From the NCBI GenBank assembly GCA_029378245.1, contig JARKIF010000030.1, positions 1 through 64,000 of the forward strand: a stretch of 64,000 nucleotides of DNA, written 5' to 3'. The notes beneath the pieces were generated by a model, which did not search any database, was not told where the DNA came from, and saw only the letters and a list, made by a program, of their open reading frames with translations. This stretch comes from Roridomyces roridus. Its lineage: Eukaryota > Basidiomycota > Agaricomycetes > Agaricales > Mycenaceae. Positions within the stretch are counted from its first letter, which is position 1, and every line of letters starts with the position of its first letter. Of this stretch, positions 56,437 through 64,000 are shown in pieces. The translations under genes were made by a program, and so were the position numbers.

Positions 56437-57491
56437 CCTTCCCACAGTGTGATCCCACCTGTTGTCCTCCTCGCCTTCTTCCTCTGCCAGTGTCACTTCC
56501 ACTTCCCACGGAAGCTGGACCTCGTCGACTGCTATGCTCCACAGCACGAGTCCAAGAGCGCCGGCATCGTCGGCGAATGATGGAAGACCCTGGGCCTCCG
56601 GCTCGAATACCTGTCGCGGGTACCAGGCTGTGGTGGACCCTTCTGGGCAGTAGTCGATGAGCCGACAATGTCCGTCCTTGCAAAGGATGACATTGCTTGT
56701 CTTGATGTCGCCCCAGACTACGCTGTGTGAGTGGAGGAAATGAATGCCAGCGGCAACGTCACACGCCCAGACCAGCTTTACGGTCCATGGCAGTTCGACC
56801 GTCGCTCCAGAAGCCAACACAGACTTGAGCGATCCGGCCGGATGGTAGTCCATCAGGAGACCGTGAAACCGCTCCAGATCATCCACAACAACGTGTGTGG
56901 GAGCTACCAGGACATCCGTGTTCGGAAGCGTTGTGAAAAAAAACAAGTTGATCGGAGCATCGTCTTCGGCCTCCTTGAACACTTGGACCGAATCACCATT
57001 GCCGGTGACGAGATACAGCGAGTGGCGTGCCTGCAAGCGGTGGGTCCAGCGCAGTGAGGAGAGGCGAACGGTCGACCACGCTCCGGTCAACATGTCTAAA
57101 CCCATCGGCTGGTTGGCAAGGTACACGTTCGTGGTGAACTCGCCGTTGGGCTGGGACGCAAAGTCGACAACGGTCCGATGATTCGCCTTGAATAATTCGG
57201 GGTATTTCTGGAGGACCTGGCTGATGACGGTATCATCCAGCGGGTTTCCATGTGGGTCGTCTAACGCTGTGTTCTCTACACACATGTCCATCGCCTCGTT
57301 GCGCTCGTATCGGATGAGGACCGTCGCGGCGGTACCGAATGTCCCCACTGTCCCTCCCACCAGGACGATGGTGCCTCCGGCCTCTGGGCTACTATCGCTG
57401 CCCTCCGTCCATGCCGAAGCCAAGCGTGCCACGTTGTCGATGTCGAGTGCCTTCCAGGCCGCTCTTCTGGTGGTAGAGCTAGCGATAGCTG
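56416..57491 (-). CDS. Protein-kinase-like domain protein (5' end uncertain)
   Basis: The frame from the probable acceptor at 57491 (CCAG) to the stop at 56416 encodes RRAAWKALDIDNVARLASAW, a central DVLVAPTHVVVDDLERFHGL, then a kinase-like core: WACDVAAGIHFLHSHSVVWG, DIKTSNVIL (catalytic Asp, Lys and Asn in place), CRLIDYCPEG (Asp of the DFG position, though the motif reads IDY), WYPRQVFEPE and DDAGALGLVLWSIAVDEVQL. The N-lobe Gly loop is not obvious. It may be an active or degenerate Ser/Thr kinase. A candidate first exon starts at 57583 (MQDFITPLDFNHALSEEL), but the intron would be only about 31-34 bases. The C-terminal GRKMHQDD is encoded by the repeat array. Confidence 0.6.
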
Positions 57492-57663
57492 CTGGTATGA
57501 TAAGTGGGTTTGTTTTGACACAGCGTTATTAGTTCCTCACTGAGCGCGTGATTGAAATCCAAGGGGGTGATGAAGTCTTGCATGGATTCGTGTTTGCGAG
57601 TGCAAAAAGCGTTACCGTGACAGCGTGACAGCGTGAGACTCGTCACCAAAAGCCAGACATGAC

Positions 57664-57941
57664 CGGTTGACCATCAACTGTTCCTCGCCCTGGCTGGCGG
57701 GATAGCCCATTGCACCCTGGAAGACTTCTCACTCAGCTTTGAGGGCGACCCCCTTGCGCCCCCGGACCCAACCACTCTTATCCAATCTAGATCGTTCCGC
57801 CACCTCTTTTCTTTCCTCAACCTGGTATCAGTCTCCATCGAGTCCTCGGTGGGGTTCGATTTGGACGACGGCACCGTCCTGCATCGAGACGCTCGAGCTG
57901 GAATCCTATCACGGTACCTCCCAGCCGCGTACCACGCTACG
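57664..57941 (+). pseudogene. F-box/LRR relic, left part
   Basis: CTGTTCCTCGCCCTGGCTGG and the following bases match the gene at 47908 (its 48888-49165 region): LFLALAGGIAHCTLEDFSLS, RHLFSFLNLVSVSIESSVGF and an SYHGTSQPRTTLR ending. About 30 bases around VLEMARSWPR are missing near 57882. The gene continues at 58452-58480 (CGCTACGATACCTCGAGTCG) and at 61429, separated by transposons. Confidence 0.8.
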
Positions 57942-58451
57942 GAGGCACGACAGTTTTAGTAGCGTTAGGCGTCATCACGCCTAACGATCACTCTTTGATA
58001 CCTAACATTTTTCGGTTGCCATGTGATTTGCAGCCTGTCCATCAACTGCCAAGAGTTTTTTTGAGACTCAGAATCCACCGTGAGTGGTGGTTAGACTCTG
58101 TTAGGTTAGGTTGCACAAGACACTTGAGTGGTTCCAAATCAGTGTTTTTCCCCCCCATTTTCGTCTGTGAATGAAGAACTCAGAATCCACTGTGAGTGGC
58201 GGTTAGACTCAGTTAGGTTAGGTTGGGCAAGATGCTTGAGTGGCCCCAAATCAGTCCTCTCCCCCCCTTTTTCGTCTGTGAATGCAAGGACTCATGAGGG
58301 CAGAATCCAGATATACAGTGACTCGTGAGGTAAGCAGAGAGCCGAGCACATGCCAAGGCAATGCCAAGGATAGGCGTCTTGCTGATCTTAGGCATCGACC
58401 AGATCATTAGGCGCCATCAGACGCCTAACGCTACTAAAGTGGTATAGCCTC
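57942..58451. mobile_element. 510-bp element with 9-bp target duplication
   Basis: CACGCTACG, part of the F-box/LRR gene, lies on both sides (57933-57941 and 58452-58460). The element starts GAGGC and ends GCCTC; just inside, TTTAGTAGCGTTAGGCGT is inverted at the other end (ACGCCTAACGCTACTAAA). A nine-base duplication suits Mutator-type elements. Two 112-base tandem units lie inside. Confidence 0.82.
58066..58289. repeat. 112-bp tandem repeat, two copies, inside the 510-bp element
   Basis: Units start ACTCAGAATCCAC at 58066 and 58178 and share GTTAGGTTAGGTTG and TTTTCGTCTGTGAATG with a few mismatches. A partial third unit follows. Confidence 0.82.
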
Positions 58452-58480
58452 CACGCTACGATACCTCGAGTCGTTCCCGC

Positions 58481-61428
58481 GCATCAGCAACTTGACAACT
58501 TCAGCTTTTGCGTCTTTTCTGGCTTTTTTCGAGCCAAAAAGACGCAAAAGTGCGAAAGAGGAAAAAGCACCTAGCCACTTTTTTAAGCTAGGTCCGTTTG
58601 CGTAAAAAAGCGCTTTTTCCTCCCAGAAAAGCGGTGTGGTCGTAGCAAAAAGCACTCCAGAAGCTGCCCTGCTCATGATACACCAATGAGGGCAGACATT
58701 GAAATATATTAGATGGAGCACTATCGAAGGTACAAATCTACTTAATGCGAACAAGGTGTAGGGTAACATCCAACAACGGCGCGGGACCCGTGATCATACT
58801 GCTGAGTCAAAACTCAGACCGAGGATCATCCGGCGGCGGAACGAAGACATACCGAGGCAGGGGAACAACCAGAGTGCACCAATGGATGACCTCCGTAGTG
58901 TTAACCGGCTGGCGGACAGATGTGAGGCAAGTGAGCCGTAGCGCGGCGCGCCGCCCAGGCCGACTGCGTGGTAGCCAGTGACTTACGGTCCCGAGACGGG
59001 GCAAGCCCAGCTGATGTACGTCAGCCTGGAAACGAGGGATATGAATGACACATACTGACATATGCGGCAGCAGCCGCAGATGGCGCAGCGATGTGTCTAG
59101 TCACCCTGCGAGGGTCTTTATTAGTAGGTTGCGAGAACTGTGCAGGAGCCGATGTATGTACACACCATTGACCGGAAGGGCTAAGCGTCGGGACACAGCA
59201 CTCGGCGGATGGAGTCTACAAAGAAAGAGTCATTGTCAGACTCTGACAGCTCAGGCAGCTAGAGGATGCGCACCGGTTTCCATTCTGAGGTAGTGTACCG
59301 AGTCTGAACCAGCGAGGCGGAGGGACGGAGAGTCTGAGTCGGTCCGAGATGAGGGGAGAAAAGAAGAGGGAATTGTTGGCGTTTGTTGTCTTCCATCCCA
59401 ATTCAGTCATCAACAACACCACGTGTGCGGGCGGCCGCAACGCCATGACACGATTACTGACAAGCATCACCACCTGTTGACTCGTACCACCATCCCGTCC
59501 GCCCGTCGCCGCCTCGTCCTCTAGTAGCTCTACGCCTGAACGCTGTTTGATAAATCAGCCTCTGCTTCTGTCCACCACAAGTGATTCCCTTGGCATTCTG
59601 TGGACTCAGTGAGTGGTTGTGTTCCACAGTTCCAGTCTTTTTGTCTCTGCTTACACGCCCAGATATCGCTATATCTATCCTATCTACTACATGTCCCTAT
59701 CGAGCCATACAATCCATTTCCCCTTCTTGACAGTCTTCTTCCGATGTCTTCATTACACTCAACCTCGCCGCTCCTGCTTTTAGAATCCATGAACGCGTTC
59801 CGGCAGTTAAATCATGGTACAGCAGACCTCCCCAATATGATTGTGTCTTCATCGAGTATGACGCAGATGCCGACGGGTTCCGTGGTCTCCATGCTGCCCG
59901 CGTGCGCCTATTCAATTCAAGTACCGCGGTGTCGACTCTGGTAGTGGTATCCCTTGGCGCAGTTTTGTGGGCTGCGCAGCTTATTGGGGTGGCTGGGAAG
60001 GACAAGTTCTTCAATTTTTCTCGCTCACTTGACGTGTTCAACGCATTCTAAGTTACAGCTCTTTGCATAATTGATGACAGTGAGCCAAAAAAAAACAATT
60101 CACAACATTTCGGTCAAAATGCACTTTTTGCTTGAATACCGTGCCTCTCGTACTTGGTGGAGCTGTCCAGCACTCTCGGCATCATGTAATAGTGGCTATC
60201 TGTCAACTATGGCCTTTAAACGGCCCAAATCGGCCCCACAGCCTGTGTCGGATCGAAATACCGAAATCAACACGGAAGCAAAAGGCATGCTTCTTTTCGC
60301 TGCCACGTCTCTCTCTTCCCAGCTCTTCCCTCCTTGCCCGCCCGACACGACCGCCCCATCCTTCTACCAGCCTCCTGCCCTGCCGACCAATCGCTGCGCT
60401 CCGAAGGCGCCACTCGGAGCCCCGCGACTTGATTGATACTCACACCACTTGCTCGCCCACTTGGATCTACCACGCTCCACCAGACTGGCTCCCGACTGCC
60501 CATTGACGTGAGCCGACGACGTCAAAGCCCACCGACGCGAACGAAGATATCACCTCACTCGGAACGCCCCGCCTTGGGCTGCCTCTTAACGTCAGCCAAC
60601 GGGCAGCTTGGCCCTTGGTCTGGACGGCGGAAACGGGAAAGGAGGAATGGCCCCGGGAAGGGCGGGTGGGACAGTAGTCGGCTCACGAGGGTGTGTACAC
60701 TGCATGAAGGGCGAGGGAGGCTTGGCGAGAGAGGGGCACGGAGCCGCGAGCATTGTAAAGGTGCCATTTTGTCGTATCTTTGTTATTCGTTAGAACCTTT
60801 ATCCACCCTTCATTCTGCCATTCTTCATCTCGAGAATGGGCCCTGCCAAGGCATATTGTGTGTCCTATCCATCCCCAGCCCACCCAGACCCGTGGCTCCG
60901 CGCTAGAGACGGAGAGACATTCGTTTGATCAAACTTGCGCGATCATGAGCAGGAAAGCTTCGTTCTGAGCCGTTCCACAGCCGTTTCATGCCATCCCAAC
61001 GACGTAGAGAAGGGATCTTATCATAAGAATGTCACCTGCATAGCATACAATCCCTAAAGCGCGCTGGGAGGCTCACAAACGAACAAAAAAACTGATTTTC
61101 CGAAATGTTGTGAGTTGTTTTCTTTTTTTTGCTCACTGTCATCAATTATGCAAACAGCTGTAACAGCTATGCAGATCATAAAGCGCACGAAATTGCATTT
61201 TGAACATACTTAGTAGTGGTAGCGGTTTATGTAATTTACATGAACTGGGACTCGCTTTTTTGACCACTTTTAATTGCAGCTGGTTCCGCACCGAAAAGAC
61301 GAAAAGAGTCGAAAGCAAATCTCGACCACGGAAAGTCCAGCGGAAAGTGCCAGAAAAAGACGAAAGTGGAAAAAGCACCAGAAAAGGTCTCGAGGTGCCC
61401 AGAAAAGAGGGTGTCAAGTTGCTGATGC
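58481..61428. mobile_element. About 2.9-kb insertion with short inverted ends
   Basis: GCATCAGCAACTTGACA at 58481 is inverted at 61412-61428. Inside the ends both sides carry diverged AAAAGACG/CGTCTTTT-rich sequence. The insertion separates TACCTCGAGTCGTTCCC from GCCATTATCTCAGCAAGCTC, which are contiguous in the gene at 47908. I found no clean target duplication. No transposase frame was recognised; 58790-60055 holds nothing I can name. Confidence 0.6.
60056..61160. mobile_element. 1.1-kb TA-flanked element nested in 58481-61428
   Basis: CAGCTCTTTGCATAATTGAT at 60056 and its continuation to ACAACATTTCGG (about 60115) are inverted at about 61101-61160, with one mismatch in the first 28 bases. 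TA lies outside each end (60054-60055, 61161-61162). TA flanks suit a Tc1/mariner-like element. The interior encodes no recognisable transposase. Confidence 0.8.
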
Positions 61429-61723
61429 GGCACTGCCATTATCTCAGCAAGCTCTGCATTTCGTTCGACGCGACCGCCGTCCCCACCGCGCTGCAGGACC
61501 TCTCTCTCTCGACTGTTTGGAAGAGCTGGATGCTGAGGCGTCGCCCATCACGACCGCAGAACCTGTCGCGGAGTTTCTCGCAGGTCTCTTCCCGAATCTC
61601 GGCAGTATCACACCCCTGGCGGAGGAGCTCGATGAGAACGACCCGCGTGTTTCCCGAGCGTTCGCGTATTCCCAGATTTGGAGGGAGGTCGACTCTCTCT
61701 TGGATTGTACGTGTTCCGTTGAG
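61429..61723 (+). pseudogene. F-box/LRR relic, right part
   Basis: CACTGCCATTATCTCAGCAA continues the relic at 57664: CHYLSKLCISFDATAVPTAL, then after a one-base shift near 61513 LEELDAEASPITTAEPVAEF, LAGLFPNLGSITPLAEEL and FAYSQIWREVDSLL. This is the family C-terminus, closest to the copy at 47908. Confidence 0.8.
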
Positions 61724-62094
61724 ATATGGTTTCAGCCTCGTGGACTGATGATGCTTGTGTAGAACAGAGATATCTTGTCTCTTTCCGAACTTGCGCAATG
61801 CTTGCAACTGTAACGTTTCTGTGCCCTACTCTACACCCCATTGTATAAGGCCATCGAATTCCTAGTCCTGTTCGGTTCGCTTGTGCGATATATTAATGTT
61901 CTCCCGCGCCCTTCAATCAAACGCGACACGAGGTGTGTAAGTATAAATGCTAAAGGCCGTTGTGAGCGCGCCTTGCTCCCAACCTCCCATCTTCCTCCCC
62001 ACCGACCCAGCCTACCAGCCTCTTTGTTGTAAGTCATCCCTACGAGGCCTGCCATCCAAAGGGCCTCAATAGTTCAGCAGCAATATTCTCGGTC
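61724..62094. other. Upstream region of the next gene
   Basis: It contains a pyrimidine-rich stretch (CCTCCCATCTTCCTCCCCAC at about 61984) typical of a fungal core promoter. No gene is seen. Confidence 0.5.
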
Positions 62095-62604
62095 ATGGTC
62101 ACCTTCGATGGCACGCGCCGAGCCTCTACAGACTCCTCCTCCTCAGACTCCACGACCATCGACACCGAGGGGGAATGGAAGTCTCAGAACCTCCCCAGAT
62201 TCGAAAAACTGAAACGTAAATTCGACCGAGCCAACGAGGGAGACAAGAAATCCGAGCGTGCGGCGCGCTATGCCGAGAAACTTGTCGACCTCATGAAGGA
62301 ATTCGCGCGCACGCATCCCAATGCTGCTGAGCGTGCCAAGTGGGAAAAGCGGGCGGACGACTTCAAAACGTCGAGGGCCGGAGGCTCGGATGGGGGCAAG
62401 ATCTTGATGGACATTGCGATGGGAGTGGGTATTATCGTGGCGGCGCCGTTTGCAGTGGCTGGAGCAGTTCTCTATGGCGTTGGGCGTCTGTTGACGGGAA
62501 TAGGGAACGGACTCACGGGAGGTCAGGCTGGGAAAACATTTGAGGTGAGGAGGTCCACTTATTCCATCCGGACGCGAGCTGATTCAAGAATCAACGTCCA
62601 GTAA
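62095..62604 (+). CDS. Small hypothetical protein with a C-terminal hydrophobic segment
   Basis: A single-exon frame of 169 residues in a good start context (GGTCATGGTC). The N-terminus is Ser/Thr-rich (RRASTDSSSSDSTTID), the middle is charged and helical (FEKLKRKFDRANEGDKKSER), and residues about 104-145 are hydrophobic and Gly-rich (IAMGVGIIVAAPFAVAGAVL, LLTGIGNGLTGG). The ending after KTFEV may be intron sequence, since GTGAGG follows TTTGAG at 62544. I recall similar small mushroom proteins with this Gly-rich tail but know no function; membrane association is likely. Confidence 0.6.
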   Translation: MVTFDGTRRASTDSSSSDSTTIDTEGEWKSQNLPRFEKLKRKFDRANEGDKKSERAARYAEKLVDLMKEFARTHPNAAERAKWEKRADDFKTSRAGGSDGGKILMDIAMGVGIIVAAPFAVAGAVLYGVGRLLTGIGNGLTGGQAGKTFEVRRSTYSIRTRADSRINVQ

Positions 62605-62939
62605 AAACGACCGAATCCAGTGAACAAAATCTGCATGACGATATGATGTACTTGGCGTCTTTCTTGAAAACTGTGAACCAAGTGAACTTGAAGTGAACTT
62701 TTGGTCGGCGCCGAGTCCCCAGGAACTTGGAGAGACTGTTGAGCGACCATGTGTTGAAAAGATTACAAAAGGGCGGAAATAATGGCACGACGATAAAAAG
62801 CAAGGTGGGGCAAGGGAGAGCATCGAAAATTGAAATTACGAAGCGGTCAGTTGGCGGTCAGCGGATGATCGGCATCATGATCCGAGCTTCTCCGAATCGT
62901 CCTTTCCTCCTGCACCACCATTGCACCACCACCCCTCGG
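62605..62939. other. Convergent intergenic region
   Basis: Between the 3' ends of the two flanking genes. A direct repeat AACCAAGTGAACTTGAAGTG with AAGTGAACTT lies near 62677-62700. No gene is seen. Confidence 0.45.
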
Positions 62940-64000
62940 TCAAAGCTGCGCTAACCACTTCGGATCATACCCCCACGCATTCTTCCCGTCCATCTGGTTC
63001 TTCAACACTGTCCGAACGCTTGCCCCAGGCTCATACCCCGTCTCTCTCATCCACCTTTCCACCGTCATCGTCTCCGGATGCACGCTTCTCACCCACTCCA
63101 AATCCGTCTGAAACACATCATCCCGCATCGTCCGCCAAAATCCGGACATATTCTCTCGGATGGTGTTCGTGCCGTCGCCGCGCGCCATAGGCACGGACCA
63201 CGGGTTGTTCACTCTGTCGTCTGCGTGCTCCCACATCTCGTCGATCGTAAGGCGGCGGAATACTGCTGGCCGGTTGGTAACTTTCTTGAAAGTCTGTTGG
63301 TTCCATGTTGTTCATTTGCCTCCGATCTCAGAATGGGCAGACAACATACCTCGACGAGTTCGTCCCAAGTGACCCTATCCGAGACAATCTGGATGTTACG
63401 ACCAGAAGCCTCCGCAGGGTGATCGAACGTCCAGCGCGCCCACCAACCAAAGTCCTTCAGCGCAATGAGCGGGACCCGACCATCTGCGGACGGCGTCGCG
63501 AAGACTACTGTCCCGTCTTGCCGGATGTTGAGCGGCAGGAATGCACCCTGGGGAGCTCAATTCTTGAGTTATCTTTCAAATGCCGACGAAGACGCACCCC
63601 GGTCAGCATCTCCATGTACGGCGCCGACGTGATGATGGTCCAGGTAAGGCCGTTACCTTTCTCATCGGAAGACGGCTGGAGGCTAATCCATTCAGCGACC
63701 TTGCCTTTCGCATCCGCGTGGTCGACTTTGTACTCTGGGTTGAAGTTCGCCAGCTTGGGAAGTGGATGAGCCACAGTAAAGGGGACAGAACGTTGATTTC
63801 ACCTTGAGGATATACGGCAAACTGCTCCACACGTAATGCTTCAGCCCCTCGGTGCGTTGAGCGATTTCGAATATACGCATCCCCGCGTACTAATTCAGTT
63901 TCATTCCAGGGGGAAAAGGAATGCAGTGAGTAAACGCACGATCTCTTGTGCCTCGCCCACCGTGGGCCCGTCCGTGTTCACCCACACACCATACGACCCT
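62940..64000 (-). CDS. NmrA-like family protein, 3' part (5' end outside window)
   Basis: The minus strand encodes YGVWVNTDGPTVGEAQEI near 63990, then MRIFEIAQRTEGLKHYVWSS, PKLANFNPEYKVDHADAKGK, TWTIITSAPYMEMLTG, FLPLNIRQDGTVVFATPSAD, ALKDFGWWARWTFDHPAEAS, FKKVTNRPAVFRRLTIDEMW and the last exon ending WGYDPKWLAQL at 62940. The order of blocks and the intron positions match the gene at 39559. The dinucleotide-binding N-terminus lies beyond the window. The part present shows no lesion. Confidence 0.85.

Overview
The window looks like nuclear DNA of a mushroom-forming basidiomycete (Agaricomycetes). The genes are cut by many short GT-AG introns of about 45-60 bases, core promoters are pyrimidine-rich or carry a TATA box, and several families are typical of that class: F-box/LRR proteins starting MHRCLQVPEL, 7-TM proteins with LYRCY and RIWW blocks, ARM-repeat proteins, and a small CaaX-terminated peptide. 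All coordinates and joins come from reading the sequence by eye; no database search was run.

Layout. 0-8.6 kb: 3' part of an F-box/LRR gene, a short-chain dehydrogenase (SDR), an F-box-like gene split by a 1.4-kb inverted-repeat element, and a type-B carboxylesterase. 9.5-17.9 kb: two damaged F-box/LRR paralogs around an intact unrelated F-box gene, then a nested transposon region (a MITE inside a larger TA-flanked element with an integrase-like relic) and two F-box/LRR remnants. 18.2-22.0 kb: serine carboxypeptidase (S10) and a DUF1479 2-oxoglutarate oxygenase-like gene. 23.7-26.9 kb: a 7-TM gene hit by a MITE and by a large intron insertion holding an antisense ORF. 28.2-32.4 kb: a second SDR, a candidate lipopeptide pheromone precursor (29319-29537, minus) and an ARM-repeat gene. 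34-39 kb: two F-box/LRR pseudogenes, one holding a complete miniature LTR element. 39.6-47.6 kb: an NmrA-like gene, the only two undamaged full-length F-box/LRR genes, a small type-I membrane protein and an intact 7-TM gene. 47.9-52.9 kb: two more damaged F-box/LRR genes and a transposon-like ORF. 53-64 kb: repeat-rich DNA with a kinase-like gene, an F-box/LRR relic split by nested transposons, a small hypothetical gene, and the 3' part of a second NmrA-like gene.

Main themes. One F-box/LRR family is present in about eleven copies, of which only two (41002-42672 and 42976-44635) are complete and undamaged; the others show frameshifts, stops, a splice-site change, a 22-base tandem duplication or transposon insertions. 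The window also records many datable insertion events: several elements have readable terminal repeats and target-site duplications, and removing them rejoins the host reading frame. The most biologically interesting single gene is the putative CaaX pheromone precursor, which carries a second, internal CaaX-like box.
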